From assembly GCA_036583965.1 (NCBI GenBank), contig JAZBQD010000014.1:37930990-37994989 (forward strand): a stretch of 64,000 nucleotides of DNA, in the 5' to 3' direction. This document shows, one piece after another, positions 29,901 through 44,600 of the stretch. Made by a program: the position numbers and the translations under genes. Numbering within the stretch: position 1 is the first letter of the stretch; the number at the start of each line of letters is the position of its first letter. Below the pieces are notes generated by a model. The model was not told the DNA's origin, ran no database searches, and saw nothing but the letters and a program-made list of their open reading frames with translations. The DNA is from Prunella strophiata (lineage: Eukaryota > Chordata > Aves > Passeriformes > Prunellidae).

Positions 29901-32600
29901 TTCATAGACTTTGCTTATTTGGGTGTTTGATTTGCTTTCTGCTGCTCCTCTCTTTTGCAGCTTGCCATTTTTCCAGGACAAGCTGCAGTATAATGAAACT
30001 GTCTGAATGATGAACCAGGGGAAAATTAAAAGGCAGAGAACAGCACCAATACTCCAAACCCGAGCATCTCTTTCCAGCCCAAACAAGGGTTAAAAAAGAC
30101 ACTTCCAACTCCTTGCTCAGTGCCTGCTTCCCTGAAGGTGCTCAAGATGTCTCACCTCCATAGAGACAAATTTTTGAAACTAAAGCCCCTCTCTGATCAG
30201 TAACTCCTGTATTGACAGTAAATAAAGCAAAATGCCAGCTTTGCAAGAGAAGAAACTTCAGTAGTGCTTTCAGTGAGTGTGGCACAGAAAAGGTGCAGCA
30301 GAAAAAGGGAAGACTTCTTCCTGTAAAAACATCTGGAGAACTCAGCTGTCCCAGTGCCTGGCATGCAAAACCCTCAGCAGATGTGCACAGGAACTGCAGA
30401 GCTTCCTCACAGAAAGTTTCTACAGTCCAGTAATCTCCCTTCAGTTGCAGTTAGCATAACAACAGAAGGCTCACAGAACTGTTTTAGGCTCCCCTGTCAA
30501 ACCTCACAAATGCCTTCCACCTCCCTCTCCTCCCAAAAAACTAACAGTCAATAATAAGGGCCACGAAGTGAGGTTACTCAGCCAAGTACAGCCATGTTCA
30601 GGAACAGGTTTATCTTCGTGTGGGTGATTTTGGTTTTCTGGCATTTTTATCTTGTTTCCAACTGTCAGAGGACATAGTAGATGGGAAGTTAGCTCTCTTT
30701 GCTGAGGTGGCAGAGAGGAGGTTTCTGCACCAGTTTCCACATTGCTAAGCATTGGGGACTCTCCAGTCAGAGAGAAACAAGGAAGGACAATAATCTGAAG
30801 CCTGGATTCCATCAGGATCTCTCCCTCCAGCTCATCGAGGCCTCTGGGCCTTTCAATCTGCAGCACTTATGAAGACTCTCAAAGAGGTTGGAGGCAAGCT
30901 TCTTACAAGCAGAACTGAGCAAGAACATTTTCCTAGTAAGCATTATCAAATTATTTCTATGTCTGCAACTCAAAGGATAATATTTCTCCTAGGGAATTGT
31001 CATGGAAGAAAAACAAACCCCATACTTGTTATACTACCTTCCCCATTCTCCAATACCATTTCAAAGCATACCTTGATGGTCCTGCGTCCTGGTTAGTTGA
31101 CCTATGCTTGAACACCTCCACAACGAATTCATCCACGTACTACTGAATCCTCACTGTGTTTATCTTAGAGTATACATCCCATGTTTTGGGGGACAGGATG
31201 CTTTACACTTGTCTCACATTTCAGCAATTGGAACTGCTGAACACCCTAACCTGGAGGAAAATTGCAGGAAGATACTTTCAAAATCAAGAGTTCACAATGA
31301 TTTCCCCCCTCTGCTCTTAACCCAGAAGAAAGCCTGGAGTCCCCTAAACCCCACCAGCCACAGCCCAACACCATTTCCAACTCTGTCTCAATTTTCATAT
31401 GATCAATCAAACCAGGCTACAACACACAATCACATTAAAAACTCAGATTGTTACTGTGAATTCTGACACAGTAAACTCAGTGGCCAAGATGGCTTTGCTA
31501 TCCTATTGTTTGCTATTTGGACAAATAACGTTTGAGCCCTTTAGAGCAAGTGAATGTTATTTGCATTATTGCAGTTTTGGAGCACTACCCAAAGAAATTC
31601 AGGTAATTTTCTAATGAACATTTCGTTTCCTCTACAAAGACCTATACAGTTACCCATTGGGTTTAAATACAGTCATGAATGTGCTCTTCCAAGCCAATTA
31701 AATTAAATTTTAGTCCTATTTCCAGCGTTCTCACATAATCTTACCACTGACAAATGGCAGAGCCTCATCACGAGCCAAAGGTGGAGCCAACAGCACAGAA
31801 TATGATGCCAGTAATCTAAGATGATACAATGGATCTAGCTCATTTTGTGCCAGAGTGAATGAACTTTGACAAGTATTATGATTTATGGAAGTTCACCACT
31901 AGAATGGCACAGTACAGTAATGCAAGTGGCTTTGTGTATGTAACACAGAGACGTGTTTTATGTAACACAATGTTCTGCTTTAGCAGTTAAAATGTTTGCC
32001 CATGTAACCCCAGTATCAAAAGTAGTTTTAAATCATCAGAGGATGGATACTGTCACTGGTACCAAACCAATATTTTGCAGGAAATGAGCTGACAGCAGTT
32101 GAACCTGCCATACAGCTGTTTTACAGCTGCTGCATTTAACACTCACATGCTTTGCAATGATTAACATTTGCCAGATTTAATCAACGCGAGAAACCAGATT
32201 AAAAAGTTCTATCATCAGCAGTTTAATGCCTCCTATAGAGAAAGCCCACAGTGCCAAACATTACTACACTGATGTTTGAGTCTGAAAAATGTACTTTTAA
32301 GAGACTGAAATTGCTTTATGCACATGCTTACTTTATTCTCTTTAGTTAACAGACTTCATGTGGGGCACTGTATTTTACAGAAAAATAAGGTTAGCTTAAA
32401 AAAAAGAAGTCTGCACTTCCCATTGGTTGTAAACTCTGCAAAAAGTCCAAATAAGGATAAGAGCTAGTATAAACTATTTCTAGATTCAGAAGTAATTACA
32501 GTGCAGAATCTAGCTGTAACTATCTTAGAATGTCCACCCTCCAAGTTTTAATGTCTGAAAATTTGAGAAGTCTGGCAATAATGAGAATTGCAAAGAAATT
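27000..32600. other. intergenic between YEATS4 and CPSF6; no lysozyme exon seen
   Basis: This interval, with 24.6-27 kb, is where LYZ lies in human and chicken. I looked on the minus strand for the codons of the lysozyme active-site and Trp-Trp-Cys segments and for a signal-peptide exon, and found none. No other gene or named repeat was recognised. Confidence 0.45.
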
Positions 32601-32629
32601 AGACAAGCTGAAATGAAGACAGACAAAAG

Positions 32630-35600
32630 TATTTTTTAATATAAAAATGTTCTTTATTTCTTCAATACAAGGTAAACTACTATTGCAGTTTAAGACCAAC
32701 ACAAAAGTTGGACAGCAAATTGCTTAACAGTCTCCTAAAGGCTGGAAAAAAGAAACCTATGAAAGCTAAAAGTTGTGCAATATTTCAAGTATAACATCTA
32801 AAAAAATGAAATTATCCCTAAATTTACAGATTATTTAAGTACCTCTGCTGAAAATGTATTGAAATCCACATTCGCTAGGATACCATCTTACCTTGTGGAG
32901 AAATAGAGGTCTCCAAAAACTGTAGTATTCAACAGACTCTTTGGCCTGCCAGCATCAGGGAACTGTTTACTATATATATATAATCCTTTGGAGTCAGGCA
33001 TTCTGACAGGACATCCATTTCCTTACATTTTGCATTGCAATTCTGCATTCCAACTTGGACAACCCCCCTCCTGTATTTCAAACCATTTCTTGAATATTTA
33101 CTCATATATCCTTGTGCAAAATGGGAAGCAGGAAATGGAATGGTACAGGAAGACAATACAGCCTTTTGTTTAGAAAGTCAGCAGTGCTGGTAATCATCAT
33201 AAAAATGTTAAGTTTACCAAATAGGAATGTATTTTACCTTCAAAAACACCTGGCTTTTTTTTTTTTTTTTCCCCTTTCTTTATTATTTTAAAAAAGGACA
33301 ACTGCAGTAGTAAGGAATATGAATTTGTAATCACTTCTATTTATAAAAGCACACACATTCCTCATTTTCTTACATCTGAAGATCAAAGGAATGTCTGTTT
33401 CATAATGTGATAATAATATGCACAGTTTAAAATATTTTCTATTACAAAATACTGTGTACAAGAGGGTGAGGCTGAAGTCTATTGAATATACTCTAAAGTG
33501 TTATTTCTGAAATCATGTAAAAATCACATTACATGGTATGAATAGATAGGAATTTTTACAACTTAAATGCTCCATTCCATCAGGATAAAAGGTATATGTT
33601 TATTATTTTCAAGAGACTTCTGTAAAATTAGTGTATTTTGAAGATTTAAGCACAGGCATATGCATCATCCCAGAACCCACTGCAATCACTGGGGCTACAA
33701 CAAGGGTTCATGAATTAACAAACATATAATATATAAATGGAATAAGGAGCTTTATTGTATTTTGTCCAACACAGGGGAAAACAAATCCCAGAAGAACATC
33801 AAATTGAAGAGCTTCTATACCCCAAACTGCTCCTTAGTAAATTTATCCTCTAAAGCTAAACGGAAATCTAAAAATACATGGGATGTCAGACCTTAATAAG
33901 GTATGGGGAAGAAAGGGGAAGGAAGGAAAAAAAACTACAAAACCAAAAAAAAAAAACCCAACTCAACACCCCCATTCACCCCAAGATAGTCTGAAGTATT
34001 AATTGCAAGGCATCATAATTGCAAGAGACAGTATTTCTTCATAAACATCATGATTCATCAGCATGCTGCAACCATTATGTCAAGACCTGTGCAGTCAATT
34101 ACCAAAATAATTTTAATCTCAACTGAATCCACATTGCTTCTTTTCTATGTCACAGTTCTTATTTTGGTAAAAATACAAATTAATTTGTATTTTTATATGG
34201 ACACTGACCTGCACCTTCCTTCTTTAAAATCTTGATGGGTTTATATTTCAATGCAGAAGCAATTTAGTGTCTCAGATCTCTGAAGAGTACCCGTCCTAAA
34301 CGTGCATGTTTTATATTTAAATCTACATGACTGACAGTATCTTAACGAGCATTGTATTAGGAAATTTAAGGCTGCATCTTAGTTCACACAAGAACCAAAG
34401 ACAATTTTAACAGGCTATGTATAAAATTCTATAAATAAAAATGGGAGCAATGTCTTTTTAACCTGTACACAAAGAGCAAGTGGGTAAGGAAAGAAAATCA
34501 GGAATTAAGTATTTCTACAAAGAATGCCATGTATTTTACTAGAAACACAGATGACAAGTATATACAACATTTAAATCTCCAATTATCCACATACAACTAG
34601 GAAAAAAAAAACATTTACAAGGGTTTGGGTATGCAACTAAACAATCGGGTAAAAAATACAGTTAGAAAAACTAAGCCTCACCAGTTTCAAAGGAACAAAA
34701 CCAGAAAGTACTCAGTCCATAAAGAAAAAAGCTAATGTCTAAATGTAATAAAAATATCTTGTTTAACACAAAAAACAACAGCTATCCAAGCTTATAAGCC
34801 ACACTGCAAATAAAAATCTGAAGTTCTGACAAACATTTTCCAAAATGTCATCAGAACAAAAAATATTGGCACAAAAAGCAAAAAAGGAATGAGGGAAAAA
34901 AAAAAAAGACTGTACAGTTTTCAAAATGCTATGTTCTTCTTCTTAAGTACTTTGACCTGTCAAAATGTATAGTCCTGTAAAAGTTTTACTTTAAAAAAAC
35001 CACCCTCTACTTCTAAAAAACAAACCACCAAAACAAGTTCTGTTGGTAAAGCACCACCACCCCTAAGTCACTACTTGTTAGCTTTGTCTTTCAAGATAAA
35101 GGACATAGCCTTAAGATAATATTTTCAATGTTACTTATATACTCAATATTTGAAAAAAAAATTAAGTATTTCCTCACAGATTATTTCATCCTTTTATCAG
35201 CAAAAGGAAATGAAATACAACTGAGTGAATATTAAACAGCAGTAGCCATCATGGCATCACCACCAGTCAGCAAGTTTCCAAACTGCCATATCCTGCACGT
35301 GCACAGGAAATTGCAGGAACCTTTAGTAAACCAAGACTCAGTAAAAATTCTACTACAGATCCAGTTACACATGATGTACATTAGGCATATTCCTTTTTGG
35401 TGTTTATCAGGGTCTTTGGATTTTTTTCTGTACATTTTTTTGTTTTATAAAAAAAAATCTAACAAAGGAAGCTCACAACAACAAGAGAGTATTATCTAAA
35501 TTACAACACAGTACATATATCAGTTAAAACTAAGAATTTGGAGAACAGGCAGAAAAAATGGACTTCATACAGGGATCTTATCTCTCAGATCACAATGGTC

Positions 35601-38600
35601 ATTCTGTTTTAACTTATGTTATTACCCCCTACTATTCTCTCCCTGCTATTTCCATTGCCAGCAATGGAAATATGTGAGTGAGAAATGACACTCTACAGTA
35701 AAAAGAGCAACAGTCTCAAATCTATTTCAATGTGGACTAAAATATCAGTTCCTACATAAAATGCTTGTAAGGTTACTTTTTTTTTATTTTAAAATTTAAT
35801 ATATCTACGCAATGGAGCATTACTTACCTGCTGCTTTTCCAGTATTAGCTATTCCCCATTTAACTGCTACAGGCAGGTAATTTCTTCCTTAAACTTATTA
35901 CACACAGTAGTAAACAATGTTTTTAAATAAAGAAAATGAAGTTACAACATTACTGTTTGTAACCAATAACTATTCACAAAAAAAAGCAGGAAGTGATTCA
36001 TTACTTGCTTGATACAACTTTCAGTTTTACAAAATTTTTAAAGGCAGTTTTCATTTTCAAACAGGATTAAACAAACACGTGAAATATCTTGTCAGAAGCA
36101 TATAGTTCAATAAACACCAGTGATCCCATGCGTGAGGAACTGAGGTACACAATTTAAGAAAAAAAGAAAAAGGGGAGAGTCTGAAGCTGTAGCCAAGTCC
36201 AACAGCATCAACCCAGCTGCAGGAAACCTGGTCAATAGTAGGTGCCAAAAATATTAGAGCATTTCAGGCTTATGCAAAACTTGCAGTTGCACAAGCTACT
36301 GGTCCCAACTCAGTAAAGCATAAAAATCACTCATGTATGCAAATACAACACTTAAAGCATATGTTTACATTTCTTGAAATCTATGAAATGTAAAGCACAT
36401 GCTTATACGCTCTGGAAAACCAAACAGATTTAAATGCTTTCCTGAACAGGGTAACATTTAAAGTCATCTGTAAAATCTTCAAAATTGGTAAGAAAGAAAT
36501 CAAGAGGCTTCTAAGAGTTGCCTCTTAAAGCCATCTGAGGTCTTGAAACTTAACTTAAAACATTAAGTGCAGCTATTTGAACGAGTGACAACTCCAAGAG
36601 CATGTCTGTTACATAACGCTTTACAACAGACTAAAAGTGAGCCTTTGTGCAAGGCTGACAGAAATGAAGTTTTTGCAGCTTTTATGAAATTTCTATTTGC
36701 TTGCAATTCACACGATGAAATTTAAAACAAATTATTTAATTTGATGCCTACTTTCACTGAGTGCTCAATTAATTTGTTTTTAGGTAAATTTACAAAACCT
36801 CATCTGACAAATTTAATCAGTGCCATTTTTTGCTAAGACATTTTAAATATTGCCCACTAGTGAACAAGGACATACAAATGTACCTTCTCTTTTATATGCA
36901 TGTGTGAATAAACCCCAAAGTATTAAGAAAATACCAAACCCATGAAGTCATAAAAATGGTAACATCTTGTTTCTTCTGGCACATTTCTAATATACAACTA
37001 TGTACAGACTGCTACGGCCTTGGGGGTGGACTGGGAACACACACAAGCACTATTACTATAAAACTGTAAACAACTGCAGGATTTTGGGTGTTTTAAACCT
37101 AACCTTTCTATCCCTTATTATGGGCAGTTTAAGTTCACATGAACAGATTAAGCTTATATTAACTGTAGTGTCAATCAGGATCAAGGCTGTATGAGAGATT
37201 AAATTTTCAGTGTGCTAAAAATCACAGACCTGGAACTATCTATTCTCAGAACAAGTGACCACAGCTGCAGTTTTTACAGTTTTATAAATCAATTAGCAAA
37301 TTCACAAGCCACCTAGGTAAACACTGCTAAAAAGCAAAACAGAATTAAAAGGTTTTATGTAACTTCCTATTTTTGTATCAAAATTGAGTGGGAGAGCACA
37401 ACATTAGTAAGTTTAACTCGCTGAATCCAAGATTAGGTTGAGGCATATGCAAGAACTATTGCGATGTTTCTGAAGACAGCATCAATGTTTTCATTGTAAC
37501 ATTATCTTTAAATATTGCTGAACACATGACTTTCCCTGAGGTGTAAACATCAAATAACTTGAACAGCTTTACACATCAGCCCCATTAAACAGTTTATTAC
37601 AACACTACATCTACTGTAATCAGTGGTGCTGTGTACAGACATTATATGAACAGTTTAACATGAACAAACTACTATAAAAACAAGCATTTACTTGACTTTT
37701 TTCAATTGCTTGCACATTATAATTGTCAAATGTATATAACCAGTAATAAAGTTGCAAAAGCTATAAGGTTTAAATCACACAGGTTTCCCTCAAATAAAAC
37801 AGTTAAGCAACATAAAAAAGTAAAAGAGCTACTGGTTACCATGTATGCAGATTTGCTTTATTCAGATCTATTCCTGTTCATATTATCCATGAATCCTTAC
37901 AGGCTCAGTTCAATCACATGAAGCAAACTGCTGGACAAGCATCTTTCCTTGAAGAATGTATCTTGTCTTGCACGCTGTTCCTCTTCCTTCAGCTGTAATG
38001 TGTCAAAATTTGTGATGTAGATTTTGCTAGTCCCCAAAACACACAGAAAATTGTTGGCTTATCTATACATACACAACTCGTGCATCTACTTCACCATGAT
38101 GTTAACTAACATAAAACACCCAGAAGCAGTAGCTACTCATTTAAAGTTGTTTTCTATTACAGTAATTAAAAATAAGATTAATGTTGTTGTATAACAAAGT
38201 TGAAAGAATATAAACTTCACATTTAAAGTACTGATGATAAAGAAAGAAATAACTACTGCTTCTGTGACTGACTGCCAAGTTTATATAGAACACTTCCTAA
38301 AGTATGCATTCTGCAAGAGTAACTGAACAAGAATTTAAAGTAATTTTACCACAATTAGATTTTTACATTTTTACCTGCCCACTTACATAAGTTTTAAGCT
38401 GGTTTGACATTTAAGTAATTAATTGATTATATAATGAAGTGAATGGCTCACAGCTCAGTAACATTTAAAAGCACACAGAATCTGACACCAGTACTTCAAA
38501 AGACTAGTGGCAAGCTGGATGGGGTTCACATTTAAAAATACACACTTGCAGTTATGCACAAGAACCCACTTTTCAATTAATACAATGTGGATTTGCAGAT

Positions 38601-41600
38601 TTCCTCACCTACTTGCCCTTGAAAAAACCCCAAGCCCTACATTCTGCTCTCATCTATTTTTGCAAATCAGGGAACCACACAATTCAAAGTTAATTACTGT
38701 AAGAGTTCACAAAATACTTGGGATGGTATAATTCCATACACTGGATTTCAGTTGAATTCCATTACAAAACAATTTGCTATCTTAATATGATTAATAATTC
38801 ACAATTTCAACATTCAATAATTTCAAAATAGTTTCAATCAAGTTCTTTAAAAAACCCAACACAATAAATTATTCATTTGGAAACCAAGACATTTAGAGAA
38901 GCAATTTCATGAACGTGCAACAGTACACAGCTGTCAAATATTCTTCTACCAGTACAATAATTTCAAAGCTGGGAAAACTTAAGTACACAATTTTTCTTCA
39001 TTTCCTCAAAGTGACTGTTAACAATAACTTCAAAAAATTCCAAAATATGACCAAGTATATCCTATACACTATAGTATGCACATAAACTAATCCAAATCAG
39101 TGAGTGAAATTTCTTCTCTTATTCACAGATTTTGTTCCCATGTTCTGAATGCATCAACAGCTACTTTTGGGGAAGTTCCTTCCCCAGAGGCCAGTGTTTC
39201 CATGGGAGTTATGTACTTTTGAAATGAATTAGTAGCAAAGTGACAAGGAGCTACCTCCACAAGAAAAACATGTTTGAAGCTGTGAGCTAAGTTAGCACAA
39301 ACAAACAGGAAAGAATCTCAGTTTTCTAGTGGAGAAAGTCAGTACTTGACAGCTGTGAGACTGCACATCAGAATTTGCTGCTCTCATCATACAATTGCTG
39401 CAGCCAGAATTATGGATCTTGATTATGTCTATAGCAACAGTTAACAGATCCAAAGCACCCTATATATGATTTAATACTACCATAAGAAAGCTTCAGTTCC
39501 TGGGAATAATTTGCTCAATCTCTAAAGGTACTTATGGATCTACAGGAACTCTAAAAAATGCAAAATAAAGTGAATTTAGAATTAATGCTTTTTGGTATTG
39601 GGCTCTTAAGATGGCCAGCACCACACTGAGCCTTCATTTTTAAAAACATGACCAACTAAAATCCAAAGTGGTGTACATTTTGGTTCCAAGTATTCTGCCA
39701 CTATATCTTGGCAAAACTGGAAACCCTTGAGGCTCCAAAAAGAAATAAATCTGTATGGATTATACCTGCGCGCTCAGCCCTTTTCAGTATTCTACAAGCA
39801 AGTAGAATATTGAAGCAACAAAAATCTTTTAAAAAAATTAGATCTCTAGTCAGTATTTCTTGGCATCTTTCAATCTGCCTCAAGCTCATACATAAGCTAT
39901 CTGTCCAAGCACGTGTTAGATTTGTACAATTTAACACCAGACAGCAATCAGTTTCTCAGCATTTCTATGAAAATTTACCAACTCTATCCAAATTTCAGAC
40001 TTAGGTGTTGAATAGAAATTTTGTGGTTAAAAAGTTAGGGGTTTATGCCAGAACATTTTACAAATGAAATCCCAGAACTTGAGTGATCAAACATTTCTAC
40101 ATTTATGCAAGATGCAACTTGAGCACTTTTTTACCCACAAAAACACACTCTTACAACAAAACCCCAATATTTCTTATATATTTATCAAAAGCATCTTGCA
40201 ATAGCAGCTTTAATTTTTTTTCCCCTTAATTCCAATTATCCAAATATTCACATAAAAGCTTTGAGTAGCCTTTAAAATTTTGAAAATTCTACAGCAATTT
40301 TAAAGCTGTATATACATATACCCATCAAGTTTTATTATAGTAGTTTATTTTCAGAGATTGAATTTCAATCTCACATGTTCACATTTCAGTAAAATGCACA
40401 AGATACATTTATTATTATATCCTAGATGCTCCTATGAATTACTTCATGTAATTCTCCTTTATTTATTCTATACATGAAGGAAAAGAAATTTACAAACCAA
40501 AAATCCCACAGAAAGTGTCAGCTTAAAAGCCAAAAATTTCTTTTTAATTTAACCTACATTCCAGAACATCACAAAATACCCCAAATATTCTGATGCTTTA
40601 GCTGTAACATAGTGAGAAAGAAGGAATTTCAAGCTTGACTTTCTATTTGTCTTTCAGCATGTAAGCAGAGATACTCATGTCGTTCTGTTCTGTTCACTAC
40701 ACACATACAGACTATTTTATCAGCACTAGCACCTTCTCACATTTGCTGCCTGTTCCCCCCTCCTATAATGAGTGTACTTACCTGCTTTGCTCAGTCTTAA
40801 TGTATAATTTAAGATCAACACAACAATTTCATGATGAATTATAAATAATTAATAAATAGTTTTACATGGGGGGGAAATCCTCCTAAAATAACTTCAGGTA
40901 TCTTTCTTCCATTATCCCAGCCTGTCTATTCACCAAAACTAACTGATGAACAGAGAGGCACGTTCAGAAAATTCAATCTTTAGTTTACAAGTTAAAAAGG
41001 TGTTAATAACTGGCAAGTATTTTTCACATTAATATATGGGGAAGAGACAAACGGTAGATTGAGCTGCCACAAGAAAACATAAAAATTAAGATCTCTTATG
41101 TGTCTCTTTTTTTTTTGTTTTGGTAAAAAGAAATCTTAGTTCTCAAACCACAATGAGCAAAAGTAAAAAAGTGCATTTTTTTCATTTTTTGAAGGACATT
41201 GATTCAAACCAACATTTTCACTTCTGTGTTTCATATGCCTAAAAGTTTCTTGGGGAACTTTTTACACAGATCAAATTTGTCAAAACTAATTAATTCACAA
41301 ATAAAGAAGCCCAGGATATGAGAAACAAAAAAATACAAGTGTGTCTACAGACACCTCAGAAGTCATTAAAATTACAGCAACATATTAATGGGAAAAAAGT
41401 AATAAAAATTATGCATTTGAAAAAAAAAGCAGCATAAAATATTCTGTTCATTTTTTAAATCCTTGTTTCACCCTCAGTAAAATCAGATTCATCACTGAAC
41501 ATTAATAGACAAACTCTATGTTTCTGCAAAACACTAGAGTAATGGTAAAACAGATTTTAAGAAGCACATAAACCAGTGGCACTGCTTGCCTCTATTCATG

Positions 41601-44600
41601 CTATGCTGGATTGCAAATACTGAATCAGATGCACAAAGCATTATTTCTCTGGTGAATGCTAAATACAGAAAAATAGTGCCAGCCCCACATAAAACATACA
41701 GTTTAAAAAAATATATATTAGGTAAACAATATTCATAACAGCTTAAGACTAAGACCTGATATAATTCTAGACAGGTATATATACCCAGGTCTTGAACAAT
41801 GTTACCACATGATTCACTTAATATTAAAAATAGCCTATTAAAAGCAGGCATTTGCCAATTCATTACAAGGTTTCTTAAAAGGCTAATTTAATACTTGATG
41901 TTTAAGTGGTTATTAGCACAGTTACAGGACCATTCCAACTTAGAGAAGCAAAAATATAATGAATACTATGTAAGCCATCAGTACAATTTTCCCTCCTATT
42001 GACACAAAAAATTTCAACCATATTACTTCTTGCATCACTCGAAAGCTGAGAGTAATTTCAGAGTGATCTGAGAGCAGTTTTTGAAGAAGCATATGATCCT
42101 TATACTTCAAATTATTTTGCTTACAGTGGTTTGAGAGCAGAAAAATCAGAGGATAAACATGAAATATGGAGTACAAAGTCTACATACATATCAACTGTTA
42201 CAATGTTGTGGTTTTGTCTTGCCATTCAATCCAAATCCAGTTTAAATAGGAAATAATCAACCCAGTAACAAAAACATAAAATGAAAAACTTAACATTCAG
42301 CAGTTATAGAAATTCAGACAGATTAGGATTGGGACAATGTATCAGCTAGAAATACATAATTGATTATCAGTTTAAAAAAATCTGCCTAACAAGTCAGGAT
42401 TCATGCTGATGAAGTTACATTACTATTCTGTTTGTACACATTAATTTTGCTGTTAATTCTTCTAAATGTCATTCTATTGGGTTCTCAGTTTTTTTGACTA
42501 ATACAGGTTAGACATTTGTCTTAAATCCACTGTTATCTTTTATATTTACAGGCTTTCTATGAGCAAAGGCAAGATGTTCCAAGGAAGCATTCAGTTTATA
42601 GTAATCCAGGAGAATGAGTTGTCAATGTACATGAAGTCTTACTCAAGTGAAGGCACAAAAATCTTGCAACAATTTGATTTTAAATCATGAAGTGTACAAA
42701 CAGAAGTGTAAATACCTGATATGATACAACTAAACTTTTTAGAATTTTGCTGTTATAAACATATTTTGTAAGTTATTCCAATTTAACCCATCTCTATAAA
42801 TGTAATACAGAACAAACAGAATTTCACTGTTCACAGAAGTTTTCACAATGGACCCTTAGAATCCTTCTGAACTAGACGTGTAACACTTTGGAAAAAATGC
42901 CAGTACAGTATCACAGTCATGACTATAGGTACACAATAAGGAGAAATATAGGTGCCATTCATAGGGTGCAGGCACAGAGGCAACTTCATGTTTTCTGGCA
43001 GAACACAGTAATATGGGGAATAACTTGTTTCAGCACTGTTGATATTTATTAAATGACTGAGTGTTAAATCAGTTTATGAATATTATTTAATGTAAAAAAT
43101 GAAACAAAAATGTATGGGAACATACATCTTAGTGAAAATGAAACATACAAACCAGGAGATAACTGTATTTCTTTTATATATGTGTGTGTGTATAAATATA
43201 TAAAAACAAAACTACAATAAAGCTCTTCTTCATTAAGACAGCAACAAGACAAACTGTTTACAACTTAACTTAAAAAAATACCAAATGCTTTAATTTACAT
43301 GTAGTATACTAAATTTGCCATTTAAATCAAGTTTTTAGGACCTATTTTGTTCGCACAAGAGAATCTTACCAAGTCCCCCTTTTGAAAGAAAAGAGAAATC
43401 CCAGCACACAACAAAGCTGAAGGATCTTGCAAATATAAATCCCACCTGAACTGAGACTGAGATCACAGCCTCAGTGTAAATTGTACTTCAGAAATTATAA
43501 AATGCAACCTAATGCTGTTTGATATATATTCTTGGGGTAAGAGAGTAGGAAATCTGTAGTTGGCACAGTAAATCTCTATCTACTGTGCACAACACTAAAT
43601 ACAAAAAAATCCAAGCTAGATTAGTAAACTATGCCAAGGGTTAAAAAAAATTATCTTTCTTTCCAGGCTATTAATTTTTAGTATGGTTTACTCATCTCCA
43701 CCAGAAGGAAAACACTCTGGAAATGCATCCATTACTCAGCACAATGGTTACCCTATTAGTAACAACTATTTGCAAATATCAAAAATATACAGCTATTATA
43801 AAAGGTAAAAACCCAGTTCAATAAAAGAAATTACATTTACTTTTGTTATATCTGTATTTTTACATTCTCTTATTTTACAATTAAGAACCAGAGTTGATAA
43901 TTTTAATAAATTCCAGAAATATTTCTAGCAATCCATTTTTAATAGCAAAAAGTGGCATTAACAGAAATATACTGCCCACTTTATTTCAGCTGCCATGTTT
44001 CACCTTCCTATTTAAGCCTTTGACTCCCTTTCTCTAGGTCTGTTATTTCTTTTTGTGTTCCCTGCTGGTATATGAACCTGAGACAATATCCCACTTAATT
44101 CTGAACACACTAGAGCATTTACTCTCATAATTTGTTCTCTCCCAGAAAAGTGTCAGTGACACAAAAAGCCTGACTGAAAAACTGACATTTAACACATACA
44201 GAACTGTATTTTCACTTAGGACTACACTACATTTTATTTGACTTTTATAAATTTTGCTTTATAAAATCTATAAATGAACTCCCATGAATAAAAAACACAT
44301 GCAAATCTGAGGTTAAATGTGAGAAATGGAAGCTGGGCAGACAGGCACGTCTACAAGCTTCAATTTCAGTGTAGATGTAGTGGAAGTTCCTTTCAAAAAG
44401 AGAAAAGACCACTAGAGAGAGTCACTACTAGGCAGGGTTGTTTTTTTTCAATTGTCAAATATAAGGAATCATGGGTGGATTTAATTTCCAACCCTAAAAC
44501 CAGTACATTATATAATGTCAACATTTCTATGTATTTTAAAGCAGTACATTGAAAAAAATCATTGTTTAGCGTGCTGCTCTAGCTGTCTAGACATTTGATG

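Larger units (their letters stand above)
32630..37992 (-). other. CPSF6: CPSF6 inferred terminal 3' UTR exon
   Basis: An acceptor CACATTACAG ends at 37993 and is followed by CTGAAGGAAGAGGAACAGCG. Downstream are candidate AATAAA signals on the minus strand at 33756-33751 and 32658-32653. The last is followed by a T-rich spacer and a TTTTGTCTGTCTTC downstream element, a good cleavage site near 32,630. The exon would be about 5.4 kb, consistent with a long CPSF6 3' UTR. Both the acceptor and the end are predictions without transcript support. Confidence 0.5.

Noticed and set aside
30504..30866. 120-codon minus-strand frame in the intergenic gap
   Set aside because: It has no recognisable domain, signal peptide or splice context. 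Checked as a possible lysozyme exon and it does not match.
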